Of a stretch of 54,351 nucleotides of DNA, positions 1 to 8,927 are shown in pieces. The DNA is taken from assembly GCA_022767285.1 (NCBI GenBank), contig JALENY010000004.1, forward strand, positions 1 through 54,351, in the 5' to 3' direction. The translations under genes and the position numbers were made by a program. The notes under the pieces were generated by a model. The model did not search any database and was not told where the DNA came from. It was given only the letters and a program-made list of their open reading frames with translations. Position 1 is the first letter of the stretch. Every line of letters begins with the position of its first letter. Origin of the DNA: Lachnospiraceae bacterium (GTDB lineage Bacteria; Bacillota; Clostridia; Lachnospirales; Lachnospiraceae).

Positions 1-216
1 AATGGAACCTGTCCCTCCGTGAATGTTGGTGGGCGTTTCTATAAAATTCCGGTTGTCCTCCGAAACAATATGATGCCATCCGTACACGACCATATCCTTC
101 GGCGCATCCGGATTCCAGTTCTTTAAATAATAACCTTCAAATCGTTTTGTTTCATCATTATAATATGGGATTACATCTCCTGTTTTTGCATACTCCGGTG
201 AATAAAACAGATTCAT
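1..216 (-). CDS. Furanosidase-like glycoside hydrolase, N-terminal part
   Basis: Only the first 72 codons lie in the window; the gene continues past base 1. It begins at ATG 214-216 behind an AGGAGG site. The peptide starts MNLFYSPEYAKTGDVIPYY and later contains GWHHIVSEDNRNF and GGTGSI. The arrangement (short N-terminus, a W-H-H-V-S-x-D block, then a G-rich turn) resembles blade one of the five-bladed propeller of GH32/GH43-type enzymes, which cleave fructosides or related sugars. There is no signal peptide, so a cytoplasmic enzyme is likely. A decayed sugar ABC transporter gene lies directly upstream, consistent with a former sugar-utilisation operon. The family call rests on a short fragment and is tentative. 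Confidence 0.55.
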   Translation of the reverse strand, partial: MNLFYSPEYAKTGDVIPYYNDETKRFEGYYLKNWNPDAPKDMVVYGWHHIVSEDNRNFIETPTNIHGGTGSI

Positions 217-254
217 TGCTCTTCCTCCTGCCTTTTTTCAGATCATTCATTTGC

Positions 255-279
255 AAAAGGGCCGCCATTACGGCAGCCC
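255..279 (-). terminator. Intrinsic terminator after the decayed binding-protein gene
   Basis: On the minus strand an 8-bp stem (GGGCTGCC / GGCGGCCC, one G-T pair) closes a 5-nt loop and is followed by TTTTGC. It separates the pseudogene from the furanosidase-like gene. The short T-run suggests partial rather than complete termination. Confidence 0.55.
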
Positions 280-315
280 TCGCACATTACTTCATCAAGT
301 ACCGTGAACACCCAA

Positions 316-585
316 TTAATAATTAGTCAGCTCATAGAACCTATCGAAACCTTTATGCTTCAGTTCCAGCAGTTCAAAAAGTCCCATAGCATCCATTTTA
401 TCAAGGTATGCACGCTATGCGTTATCTGTGATTCCGTCTTTTATGATCTCAGCCTTTACCTGCTCTGCATAGGTCTTCAGGTCTGTCTCAATCTCAGCGT
501 TTCTTGTGATATCTTCCTGCTCCATGAATGCAACCGGATAGTTGTAATCAGTGGTAATGCTCGGTGAGTAGATTGTCTTTACCAT
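316..585 (-). pseudogene. Fragment of a sugar ABC transporter substrate-binding protein
   Basis: Read on the minus strand from 585, the frame gives MVKTIYSPSITTDYNYPVAF and then a typical C-terminal tail of a family-1 extracellular sugar-binding protein (VKAEIIKDGITDNA, then AYLDKMDAMGLFELLELK, ending FDRFYELTNY). A TAG at 415-417 interrupts it exactly where the family normally has a Trp codon (DxxWxAYL), so one base change explains it. The N-terminal three quarters, including any lipoprotein signal, are missing. The natural stop is at 316-318. This is a decayed 3' remnant, not a functional gene. The remaining bases up to 738 show no other gene. Confidence 0.75.
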
Positions 586-738
586 ACACCGCCTTTACTT
601 GATACCAATATTTTATCACAGAAATAATTTCATTGGAAGTAGAAAACGGGCAATTGGTTGGGGCAGAAGAACCCAAAGGGGCCAGAATAATCAATTTACC
701 ACTGTATTTTAAAATACCCCTTTTTTCAACTGCTGTTT

Positions 739-2607
739 TTATAGCGGAAGACTATCTTTTAAACACAGCACCCCATACCCCAGTTCCGGATTCGGCCACT
801 TCGTAATCCCCGGCAGGCGCCTGGCCCCCCGGCGCAGATTTGCCTTGACAGCCTCCCCGTAAAGATATGGACTGTTCCTCTGTAAAATTCCCCACTCCAT
901 CATCAAAGCCGCCGAACCGGTCACAAAAGGCGTGGCAAAGGAAGTCCCGGTGAACTCTCCATATCCGCCCCCGGCCTTTGCGGTTTGTATGCGGACACCC
1001 GGTGCAGCCAGATCCGGTTTTACCTGATTTGTCACACGAGTGTAACCTCGCCCTGAAAAATCCGCATAAGACTGCAGCCGTGAATCATACGCCCCCACCG
1101 AAATAACGCCGGAGGCTGCAGCCGGAATAGTCAGGGTTCGGTCCGGCGTGGGAGTATAAAAATGGGTATCTTCATTCAGAACATTTCCGCCGGGGAGCCA
1201 CAGATCCACCAGCCCATCCACAATCTGCCCCGGCAAAAAGCGGATGTTCCAGATTCCTGTGTCTACATAGGAATCCGCAGGCAAAAAGTCAATGTATATT
1301 TCCTGAGCTGTACTGTATGGATTTGGCAGTCCGTAATAAATTAACAGTTCTGTATTTTCCAGACGATAGCGCTGAGGGCCTAGCTCGGGCAAAATCGTCC
1401 CTGTTGACCGTCCACCCGGACTAATGATAGAAATTGCAATCTCATCCACATAGTTTTTCCATATCTGCACATTAAACGAAGTCTGATACAGACCCACACT
1501 GATTTCTACATTCTTCGCAGAACGATTTCCCGTTATCATACTATTATTCGATGATATTTTTCCAACTGCCATCGCGTTTCCAATACTTGTCGGTCTTTCA
1601 CTGCCTGCCGGACTCTCATCTGACATCCGTCCCGCAGTTGCTCCTCGATCCGCCGATATCGAATCTAAATTAATCGATGTATGTCCCCGGCTGCTGCCTT
1701 CATTTCCCATCCCCACACAGATCGTGGTTCTCCCCAATCCCGACACCTGATCCAGGTAGGTTTCCAAAAGCGAATTGCCCTCATGAGAACCGTAAGAATT
1801 TCCAAAACTGATATTTAAAGCCAGCGGTTGATTCCGGGCAATCGCCTGACGAATGCAGAAGTCAATCCCCTGTATCAATTCTGTGGTTCTCGGAAAAGAT
1901 TCCTCAAGCGGCGTACCCAGTTTTACCACGATCAGCCGACTCTCGTCCGCGATTCCCCGCTGGATGCCGCCGCTCTCCCTGCCGTTTCCCGCAGCGATTC
2001 CCATGACAGCGGTCCCGTGACCGCTGAGATCCCGGCTGGGAACGACAGCATATCGTTCCAAAAGACTGGGTTTTCCCAGTGCTTCATTGATCTGATTTTC
2101 CGTAAATTCGGTTCCGAGAAAATATCCTTCCGGAGGCGCACCCTCTATGGTCTGGTCCCACAGGCTCACAATCCGCGTTGTCCCGTCAGGATTGCGAAAA
2201 TCCATGTGGCCGTAATCGATTCCCGAATCCACACAGGCCACCAAAACGCCCTGTCCATGCAGCGCAAAAGGCGGGGCCTGAACCGGATTAATACAGGAGA
2301 CTGCCCGCGCCTGGCTGAGAGCAAAAAAAAGACGCTTTGGCTTTTCCACATACTCGATCTGTGGTAAATTCGCAAAAGCGTCCAGCTGGCTCTGAGGAAT
2401 GCGCGCCACGGCATACTGGTTTAAAAGGGGTGTGATCCGCACAGTTTCACTTCGAAGTTCATCGATATTACCGGAGTATTTTATAATCACATCCCAGTCT
2501 CTGTCCGCAGGATTGTACCCGACATTCAGTTCCAGTGATTTTTCACGTTCCTCGGGCGTGGCATCCACTGCCAGATTTAATACATTATCTACTTTTTGAT
2601 TTTCCAT
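739..2607 (-). CDS. S8 family subtilisin-like serine protease (Csp-like)
   Basis: 622 residues. The catalytic triad is intact: Asp near 127 (VACVDSGIDYGH), His near 197 (LSGHGTAVMG) and Ser near 556 (FTGTSFATPFVTG), with the oxyanion Asn in LNISFGNS. Residues about 35-95 look like a short inhibitor-type prodomain. There is no signal peptide. A long insertion between His and Ser (about 340-490) forms a beta-rich jelly-roll-type block, as in clostridial CspA/B/C proteases that act on spore cortex lytic enzymes. Family knowledge suggests a cytoplasmic or forespore protease; the substrate cannot be told from sequence. It is monocistronic, 37 bp from the LacI gene. Start ATG 2605-2607 has only a weak upstream purine tract. 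Confidence 0.85.
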   Translation of the reverse strand: MENQKVDNVLNLAVDATPEEREKSLELNVGYNPADRDWDVIIKYSGNIDELRSETVRITPLLNQYAVARIPQSQLDAFANLPQIEYVEKPKRLFFALSQARAVSCINPVQAPPFALHGQGVLVACVDSGIDYGHMDFRNPDGTTRIVSLWDQTIEGAPPEGYFLGTEFTENQINEALGKPSLLERYAVVPSRDLSGHGTAVMGIAAGNGRESGGIQRGIADESRLIVVKLGTPLEESFPRTTELIQGIDFCIRQAIARNQPLALNISFGNSYGSHEGNSLLETYLDQVSGLGRTTICVGMGNEGSSRGHTSINLDSISADRGATAGRMSDESPAGSERPTSIGNAMAVGKISSNNSMITGNRSAKNVEISVGLYQTSFNVQIWKNYVDEIAISIISPGGRSTGTILPELGPQRYRLENTELLIYYGLPNPYSTAQEIYIDFLPADSYVDTGIWNIRFLPGQIVDGLVDLWLPGGNVLNEDTHFYTPTPDRTLTIPAAASGVISVGAYDSRLQSYADFSGRGYTRVTNQVKPDLAAPGVRIQTAKAGGGYGEFTGTSFATPFVTGSAALMMEWGILQRNSPYLYGEAVKANLRRGARRLPGITKWPNPELGYGVLCLKDSLPL

Positions 2608-2644
2608 ATTGTATTATATGGAAAGACCGCAGTCAAAAGACCTT

Positions 2645-3616
2645 TCACGGCTCAACAATATAATATCCCAGCTTTACTTCTTTGAGAGCTGCTTCTCCGT
2701 CGCCCAAAAGATCCATCAGCATCTGCACTGCCAGTTCTCCGCTTTTCTCATGGGAATAGCGGACGGTAATAAGAGGCGGATCCGTCACCTTTGCCAGCTC
2801 GGAATCATCCTGGCCTGCCACCAGAATCTGTTCCGGCATCTTAATTCCCTGCTCACGGAGATATTGAACCGCACCGGCAGCCATGATATCTGTTGCACAG
2901 ATCAATCCGTCCATATCCCCGCATCTTTCAAACAGCTCTCCGGTTTTTTCATATCCCGAATCAAAGGAAAAATCGGCAATCACAAAATTTTCCGACAGAC
3001 CTTCATATCCCGCGTCACATACCGCATCTTTAAATCCGCGATACCGCTCCGTTCCCACCGCTTTGTCCTGCGGTATTGCGCCGATATAGCCCAATTTCTT
3101 CCTTCCCCTATCCAGAAACCTCTTTGTTATATCATAGGTCGCATGATAGTCATCGTGAAATACACAGCAATATCCGGACAACTGCTGTCCTACGATCACA
3201 AGGGGAACGGACATTTTCTTCAAAACACGCTTATACTCTGCATTGAATACCGTAGCGGCCAGAATCACGCCATCCACCTGCTTATCATTAAATGTAGCAA
3301 GATATTCCAGCTCTTTTTTCGGATTGTCCTGGGTAACAGCCAAAAGCATCTGGTAGCCGCTTCCATTCAGTACCGAAAGGATTCCTTCCACCACTCTGCC
3401 AATGGAGGTGGAAGCAATCTTAGGCACAATCACACCGATCATTTTTGTCTTCTTCGTCCGCAGAGTCTGTGCCTGTATCGAAGGCCGATAACCGGTTTTC
3501 TCAACCACTTTCCGAATTGCCTCTCGCTTTTCCTCTGAAATATAACCGTTGTTAAAATACCGGGATACAGCTGCTCTGGACACACCCGCCATATTTGCGA
3601 TCTCTGCTATATTCAT
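2645..3616 (-). CDS. LacI-family transcriptional regulator
   Basis: 323 residues from the ATG at 3614-3616, chosen because AAGGAG sits correctly upstream and because LacI proteins begin directly with the helix-turn-helix (MNIAEIANMAGVSRAAVSRY). A hinge helix (EEKREAIRKVVEKTGY) and a periplasmic-binding-protein-like sugar domain follow (MIGVIVPKIASTSIGRVVEG). A longer frame upstream adds 23 residues without a ribosome site and is rejected. It probably controls the adjacent GH13/HPr-like operon; candidate operators with TGAAATCG half-sites lie at that operon's promoter. The inducer is unknown, likely a sugar. Confidence 0.88.
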   Translation of the reverse strand: MNIAEIANMAGVSRAAVSRYFNNGYISEEKREAIRKVVEKTGYRPSIQAQTLRTKKTKMIGVIVPKIASTSIGRVVEGILSVLNGSGYQMLLAVTQDNPKKELEYLATFNDKQVDGVILAATVFNAEYKRVLKKMSVPLVIVGQQLSGYCCVFHDDYHATYDITKRFLDRGRKKLGYIGAIPQDKAVGTERYRGFKDAVCDAGYEGLSENFVIADFSFDSGYEKTGELFERCGDMDGLICATDIMAAGAVQYLREQGIKMPEQILVAGQDDSELAKVTDPPLITVRYSHEKSGELAVQMLMDLLGDGEAALKEVKLGYYIVEP

Positions 3617-3655
3617 TGTACTGCTCCTTATACCGATAATTAAAAGTCCTTTGCA

Positions 3656-3664
3656 ATTATAGCA
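3656..3664 (-). promoter_or_regulatory. Extended -10 promoter of the LacI gene
   Basis: Minus-strand TGCTATAAT, an extended -10 element 40 bp upstream of the regulator start. No good -35 box is at the usual distance. No terminator with a T-run is visible after the GH13 stop, so read-through may also express the regulator. Confidence 0.45.
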
Positions 3665-3714
3665 TAGCTCACTGCTTTTTTCCACTCCATGCCCACAGCC
3701 CGGTCCCCCGGATC

Positions 3715-5727
3715 CTATTTCTTCTTCAAATAGTAAAATCCGTAGGCCGGTATATCAACGCCAATCGGTTTTCGTTCTTTTCCCGAGATCAGATCCACAT
3801 AATCACCGTCTGTTTCGTTGATCCATGCTGTTTTGTCAAATTCGCTGAAATTGAACAGTCCGATGATCTTTTCACCTTCAAAATATCTTCCGATGCACAG
3901 CACCGACGGATCCCAGGTTTCAATCGTCCAGGTATCTGCATTTGACACAAATACCTTTTCCCTTTTACGGATTTTCTCCAACTGATCAAGGAAATGGAAG
4001 ATTTTCCCCTCTACGGTAACCGGATCTGAAATATTTCCGGCCAGGCTCCAATTCATTGCACCGCGGTGAATGTATCTGGAATCTGCTGCCTTATTGGGAT
4101 TTTCCTTATAGGTATAGTCATTGACCTGCCCGATTTCATCGCCGCTGTACAGCACCGGAATACCTGACTGCATAAACATATAAGCATGAAGCATCACATC
4201 CAGCCTGATCGCTTTTTCCATAGCCTGGTCATTCTGCTCAAAACCTGCTTTTTCCACGCCGCACATAGAAGCTGTCGTGCCGCAGAATCTGGCATCGCCG
4301 GTAACCGGATCCGCATTGTAAAGCTCTCCGCGGCTGTTGCTGTCCCCTGCATATCCCTGGAAATAATCATTCAGATACTGTTTGTGGGAACGTTCACCCA
4401 TACCTTCCTCCAACAGAGAAGCATAATCAAGCCCCCAGCCAATGTCATCATGACAGCGCAGGTAATTCAGAAATACATAATCTTTCGGCAGAGCATCCAC
4501 AATATCAAGCTGCTTTTTCAGCAGTTTTACATTTCTCGTGGCCACTGTATGCCATGTGGTTGCCATTGTGGTAACGTTGTACAGCATATGACACTCCGGT
4601 TTTTCCACAGTGCCGAAGTAAGGTACCACTTTTTCCGGCTCCATAACCACTTCCCCAAGTAAAAGGACACTGGGACAGACGATCTCACTGATGATACGCA
4701 TCATACGCACGATTGTGTGAACCTGCGGCAGATTTCTGCATTGGGTGTTCAGTTCCTTCCAGATATAGGGCACAGCGTCAATGCGGATAATATCAATTCC
4801 CCGGTTTGCAAGATAAAGGAAATTATACATCATCTCATTAAATACGCGGGGATTTTTATAATTCAGATCCCACTGGTACGGATAGAATGTTGTCATTACG
4901 AAATGGCCGGCATCCGGAAGCCATGTAAAGTTGCCCGGAGCCGTCGTGGGAAATACCTGAGGCACTGTTTTTTCATACAGAGACGGCATATACGCATTGT
5001 CAAAGAAAAAGTAACGGCTCATATACTCTCCGTCTCCCTGACGCGCTTTTTTTGCCCATTCGTGATCCTCTGATGTATGATTCATGACAAAATCCATGCA
5101 GACATTGATGCCTTTCTTATGGCAGGCGGCTGTCAGATTCTCCAGATCCGCCATAGTTCCCAGCTTTTCCTGCACTCTTCGGAAATCCGATACCGCATAT
5201 CCACCGTCAGAGCGTCCTTCCGGCGTATCAAGGAACGGCATTAAGTGGATGTAATTGACGTTGCACTTTTCAATATAGTCCAGACGAGACTCCACGCCCT
5301 TCATATTTCCGGCAAAATTATCAATATAAAACATCATGCCAAGCATGTCATTCTTTTTATACCAGCCCTGATTCGTTTCCCGTTCCAGATCCAGTGCCCG
5401 CAATTCTTCCTTTCTTTCCAGATAGAATCGCCGCAGATTGTCACACAGTTCCGCGAACATGGAATCATTGCCATATAGCTCCATGTAAAGCCAGCGAAGT
5501 TCGTCATGGTGCCGTTCCATTCTTTTTTGAAAAATCCAATCTTCCTCTGCTTTTTTAGCCGTTATTTTCTCTGAGTTTATGGTCTCTATTTTTTCCGGCT
5601 TTTTGGCCCCTATTCTCTCTGGCTTTTGGGCCTCCATTCTCTCAGTCCGTTTTGCTGCTGCCCTCTCCGTTATTTTGTCTGCTTTTTTCACTGTCCTTTT
5701 GTTCGCCATTTTCTCTGCCCTTTTCAT
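3715..5727 (-). CDS. Amylosucrase-like GH13 alpha-glucosidase/transglucosidase
   Basis: 670 residues. A GH13 TIM barrel covers about 120-580: MDFVMNHTSEDHEW (region I), IDIIRIDAVPYIW with nucleophile Asp near 317, LLLGEVV with acid Glu near 359, and RCHDDIGW with the transition-state Asp near 427. The GWYKKNDMLGMMFYIDNFAG segment before the barrel and the HDDIGW block are typical of the amylosucrase subgroup (GH13_4), which acts on sucrose or short alpha-glucosides. Residues 1-65 are an odd Lys/Arg/Glu-rich extension with repeated (K)PE(R/K)I units, lacking hydrophobic segments. Internal Met codons at 7, 31 and 70 are alternative starts, and the upstream ribosome site is weak, so the true N-terminus is uncertain. 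It is second in an operon with the HPr-like gene, spacing 82 bp. Confidence 0.85.
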   Translation of the reverse strand: MKRAEKMANKRTVKKADKITERAAAKRTERMEAQKPERIGAKKPEKIETINSEKITAKKAEEDWIFQKRMERHHDELRWLYMELYGNDSMFAELCDNLRRFYLERKEELRALDLERETNQGWYKKNDMLGMMFYIDNFAGNMKGVESRLDYIEKCNVNYIHLMPFLDTPEGRSDGGYAVSDFRRVQEKLGTMADLENLTAACHKKGINVCMDFVMNHTSEDHEWAKKARQGDGEYMSRYFFFDNAYMPSLYEKTVPQVFPTTAPGNFTWLPDAGHFVMTTFYPYQWDLNYKNPRVFNEMMYNFLYLANRGIDIIRIDAVPYIWKELNTQCRNLPQVHTIVRMMRIISEIVCPSVLLLGEVVMEPEKVVPYFGTVEKPECHMLYNVTTMATTWHTVATRNVKLLKKQLDIVDALPKDYVFLNYLRCHDDIGWGLDYASLLEEGMGERSHKQYLNDYFQGYAGDSNSRGELYNADPVTGDARFCGTTASMCGVEKAGFEQNDQAMEKAIRLDVMLHAYMFMQSGIPVLYSGDEIGQVNDYTYKENPNKAADSRYIHRGAMNWSLAGNISDPVTVEGKIFHFLDQLEKIRKREKVFVSNADTWTIETWDPSVLCIGRYFEGEKIIGLFNFSEFDKTAWINETDGDYVDLISGKERKPIGVDIPAYGFYYLKKK

Positions 5728-5809
5728 AGTTTCATTCTTTTTCTTCCATTACAAACCTTCACATCAATGTACAGGGACACTTCCCCTTCCTGCTGATGCT
5801 GCAGTTAAT

Positions 5810-6061
5810 CTATGCTCCTACGCATTGAGGCTTTCTTCTGTACAGGAAAGGCTCAATTCGATTTATCATTCTCATATCATCCGAATCGCATCTCAGTTCC
5901 TGAGGCTGTGTCAGATCAAGCGACAAAACGCCTATGATTGATTTCGCATCTACGATTCTTCTGCCGGAACCCATTTCAAAATTCGCTTTAACCTTGTTAA
6001 TTTCATTCACAAATGCTTTTACCTGCTCCACGTCATCAAATTTTACATATAATTGCTGCAT
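5810..6061 (-). CDS. HPr/Crh-like phosphocarrier-domain protein lacking the active-site His
   Basis: 83 residues behind a near-perfect AAGGAGG site. The block IVDAKSIIGVLSLDL matches the HPr helix-2 region holding the regulatory serine (Ser46 in Bacillus HPr); here it is Ser41. The N-terminal His15 motif of HPr (GxHARPA) is absent: the corresponding stretch reads FDDVEQVKAFVNEINK. This is the pattern of a regulatory, non-PTS-transferring HPr paralogue such as Crh, which acts as CcpA co-repressor when Ser-phosphorylated. It opens the operon with the GH13 gene, and its promoter carries cre-like sites. The fold call is firm; the co-regulator role is inference. Confidence 0.75.
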   Translation of the reverse strand: MQQLYVKFDDVEQVKAFVNEINKVKANFEMGSGRRIVDAKSIIGVLSLDLTQPQELRCDSDDMRMINRIEPFLYRRKPQCVGA

Positions 6062-6121
6062 AAAAATCCTCCTTTCGTGCCATTCCGGAATCTCTGCGAT
6101 ATGATTGATGGATAGCAGGAA

Positions 6122-6136
6122 TTGAAATCGTTTTCA
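6122..6136. promoter_or_regulatory. Catabolite/LacI-type operator 1
   Basis: TTGAAATCGTTTTCA fits the catabolite-responsive element consensus WTGNAANCGNWNNCW at every defined position. It lies in the 5' untranslated region of the HPr-like/GH13 operon, about 60 bp upstream of the start codon. It could bind CcpA or the neighbouring LacI-family regulator. Confidence 0.6.
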
Positions 6137-6208
6137 GTTTCAACGACGTTCCCAAAACATATCGCGAAAAAAACCTTCCGATTCATCTGTTTTGTGATAT
6201 AAATTATA

Positions 6209-6223
6209 TGGTATCGATTTCAT
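6209..6223. promoter_or_regulatory. Catabolite/LacI-type operator 2
   Basis: Minus-strand ATGAAATCGATACCA also fits the cre consensus and shares TGAAATCG with operator 1. It lies immediately downstream of the -10 box, where bound repressor would block transcription start. Two sites 87 bp apart could allow looping. Confidence 0.55.
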
Positions 6224-6233
6224 TTATACCCGT

Positions 6234-6262
6234 ATAATATACCGAATTAAATCATTTGTAAA
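6234..6262 (-). promoter_or_regulatory. Promoter of the HPr-like/GH13 operon
   Basis: Minus-strand -35 TTTACA (6257-6262) and -10 TATTAT (6234-6239) are separated by 17 bp. The predicted start point falls next to operator 2. Confidence 0.6.
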
Positions 6263-6402
6263 TAGTCATTTCCAATAATTCATTTTTTCTTTTTTTGTCA
6301 AAAATGCTGAAATCAATTTCACTTTTAAAAAGGTATTACAGGGCAAAGATCCACAGGGATCGTTTCTGTTTTCGCAGAACGCATTTTCCAATGAAGCAGG
6401 AA

Positions 6403-6452
6403 ACGCTTTTGCGTACTTGCACACTCCGTCTGTGACAAGTTCGCAAAAGCGT
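6403..6452 (-). terminator. Long hairpin after the alpha-mannosidase gene
   Basis: An 11-bp perfect stem (ACGCTTTTGCG / CGCAAAAGCGT) encloses a second ACTTG/CAAGT pairing. It lies 3' of the mannoside operon but is followed only by TTTCC, so it may protect the 3' end or terminate weakly. No gene is seen in 6263-6498; a GATCCACAGGGATC palindrome at 6348 resembles a stretch at 19101. Confidence 0.45.
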
Positions 6453-6498
6453 CCCGCTTACCTTTAAAAATATGAATTACAACATACCGTTTACGAAT

Positions 6499-8907
6499 CT
6501 AAGATAAAAGAAATCTCTGTCCGGAAAAAACTCCTGTGTTTATCCGGTCGGACAGTTTCCGAATACGCTCCTGCTCTTTATCCGGAAGAGACAGAATTGA
6601 GTAATTATATTGATGAAATCCGCCCAGGTCCACCTTGAAATTGGTTTCCCAGAAGTTATTCATCACCCAGGAATACAGGATATCGCTGTTTTTCTGATTT
6701 TCACCCGCCAGCAAAATAGGATGGCATTTTAATTCTCCCAATGTGATCAGCGGCGTATCCGGCATATTGACAAGCACAGTGCCTTTCTCACCGGTATACC
6801 AGACGCCATTCTGTACCAGATAAAAGTCTGCACAGCTTCCGGGCAGCTGGTCTATCCGCGGCCGCAACGCACATCCGGTTTTTTCGATCCAGCAGGTATC
6901 CTCTTTCCCACCGGTAAATGGCAGAGCAAGATATAGATTCTCCGGATCCTGCACGCACTCCTTATGAAGCTGCAGATTCACATCGATCTTCGGCATTTTT
7001 CGGTAAACGGTAAGCAGAACAAAACATGCTTTTGCGCCTTCAAGTTCCCAGGTCAGTTTCACCTGATCAAACAGTTCCCCTGTTTCCAGGATCTGCACAT
7101 CGGTCAGTTTTCCCGGATAGCGCCCGGTTGCCATACTTTTCCGGTTTCTGCCCATGTTTTTGCGTACACGGCACTGGTTTCCGTCCGGCACCGGTGTGTG
7201 TTCATAAATCGGAGTAAAGGGAGCATACGGTCTGTCTTCCCGCAAAAGAGACATCTCTCTGTTTTTATCGTAAATCTCCGCAACACCTTTTTCTTCTTCA
7301 AAGATGATTCTTACCCAGTCATTTTCAATTCTCCAGGGCGATACAATGGAATCTTTTTTCTTAATTTCAGACCATATATCACAGACTCTGTCTGCTCCGC
7401 AGGATGTGCGCATACCTGCAGTCGGTCCCAGCCTGCGCTCTTTTTTCCGGATCCGGAATGCTTTTTCTTCGCCGGGTTCCAGTTTTGCCTGAATATACAC
7501 CCGAAGTCCTCTTGGGCCGGGACCGGTCTGGAACAACACGGGAGTCCCTGACTCTGCATCCACCACATCAATCGGCTCTCTGGGGATTTCTTCCAAATCA
7601 AAGAATGCCGTATCCTCAACCGGCTCATCATGGGGATTGATCATGAAAAACTCCGGTTCCCCCTGTCCATACAGGAACGGTGAAGTACCGCAGTTTTCAC
7701 CTGCCAACAGCAAAGCACGGCTGGCTGACTCATTGGCCCGCTGAGCATACAGCCCCTTTCTCAGATCCAGTCTCGCCACACCCGGATCATAGGGATGTGT
7801 CACGGATTCTGAGTGCCCCCAGGTATGTTCTGCATACAGCATCAGATCGGACTGCGCAGCTTCAAGCAGTTGATTGTTGACGTCAATTCCTTTTTTCTGA
7901 AGCAATTTTCCCAAGTGTACATCCCTCTGAGCCTCCCGGAAATGCTGGACATGCACCGGAGTGGAACCGACACCGTCAGCCCACCAGTCCGTCCAGTCTC
8001 CCGCATATTTGGGAAACGGATTCTTTTTATCCTCCTCCCGAAGCCGTGCAAAAAACTCGTCAAGGGTCACCAGTTTAAGACAAATTTCATTGCCGTATTC
8101 CCGGTTAAATTTTTCCATGAATTCAACGGTAAGAGGACTTGGGCATGCATTGTCCGTCAAATAGCCGGACAGACCGACAACCGTAAAATCGATAGAATCT
8201 CCCTGGTTTTTCAGTGTGTCTACATAGTTAAAAATCCTCCGGACTGCCTTCTCGCTGTCACCCTGTTCCAGCGCTCCCAGACCGTCTTCCCAGCAGGTAT
8301 ACTCAACGGCCGCCAACTGGCTCGCACCCAGCTCATTTCCCACCTGATAGTGATCACCCAGCCAGACAAGTATCTCTTTTCCGGATGGAGTCTGCCACCA
8401 GAATGGCTTTTGCTTCTGGAAGAGGGGGTACCGGCCATGGTGCGTATGTACAAAGCTCAAAAGGTTCTCGACTCCCGCCTCTGCCAGGGCGTCCCCATAT
8501 CCCCAGGAATAACCGTTTATATCCGCCGTCATGGCACTTGGCACCTTAATGCCCTTTTCTGCCGCACATATTCCGGCACGTTTTAAAAATTTTGCAAGAA
8601 TTTCTCCGTCAATCAGTTCCGTCATATTGAGATAATTTGCAGAAAGACCGATCTCACCGGTTTCTACATAATGCCAGAATTTTTCCTGTTCCAGCGCTGT
8701 GGCAGATTCCAGAAATTTCTCAACTGCCCACCAGCATTCACACTGCCAGATAAAACCCTTCCACCTGGGCTTGTCCGCATGGATACGATCCAGGATCCGG
8801 ATCGCATGGCGAATATACGCCACCTGATTTCTCTCTACTTTTTCCTGATATTCAGTATAACCAATATCTGTATGGCTATGATGTATAAAATAAATTGTAA
8901 ATGTCAT
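6499..8907 (-). CDS. GH38-type alpha-mannosidase
   Basis: 802 residues from the ATG at 8905-8907, preceded by GGGAGGAAA; the frame extends 13 codons upstream without a ribosome site. The N-terminus carries the GH38 metal-binding signature IHHSHTDIGY (His12, Asp14), and a later TADINGYSWGYGDAL segment fits the catalytic nucleophile Asp region. HTWGHSES supplies a further likely metal-ligand His. The C-terminal half is beta-rich, as in GH38 enzymes. There is no signal peptide, so it acts on imported oligomannosides in the cytoplasm. It ends the mannoside operon, 20 bp after the isomerase-like gene. The exact linkage cleaved is not predictable. Confidence 0.82.
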   Translation of the reverse strand: MTFTIYFIHHSHTDIGYTEYQEKVERNQVAYIRHAIRILDRIHADKPRWKGFIWQCECWWAVEKFLESATALEQEKFWHYVETGEIGLSANYLNMTELIDGEILAKFLKRAGICAAEKGIKVPSAMTADINGYSWGYGDALAEAGVENLLSFVHTHHGRYPLFQKQKPFWWQTPSGKEILVWLGDHYQVGNELGASQLAAVEYTCWEDGLGALEQGDSEKAVRRIFNYVDTLKNQGDSIDFTVVGLSGYLTDNACPSPLTVEFMEKFNREYGNEICLKLVTLDEFFARLREEDKKNPFPKYAGDWTDWWADGVGSTPVHVQHFREAQRDVHLGKLLQKKGIDVNNQLLEAAQSDLMLYAEHTWGHSESVTHPYDPGVARLDLRKGLYAQRANESASRALLLAGENCGTSPFLYGQGEPEFFMINPHDEPVEDTAFFDLEEIPREPIDVVDAESGTPVLFQTGPGPRGLRVYIQAKLEPGEEKAFRIRKKERRLGPTAGMRTSCGADRVCDIWSEIKKKDSIVSPWRIENDWVRIIFEEEKGVAEIYDKNREMSLLREDRPYAPFTPIYEHTPVPDGNQCRVRKNMGRNRKSMATGRYPGKLTDVQILETGELFDQVKLTWELEGAKACFVLLTVYRKMPKIDVNLQLHKECVQDPENLYLALPFTGGKEDTCWIEKTGCALRPRIDQLPGSCADFYLVQNGVWYTGEKGTVLVNMPDTPLITLGELKCHPILLAGENQKNSDILYSWVMNNFWETNFKVDLGGFHQYNYSILSLPDKEQERIRKLSDRINTGVFSGQRFLLS

Positions 8908-8927
8908 AATGTTTCCTCCCTGCCATC

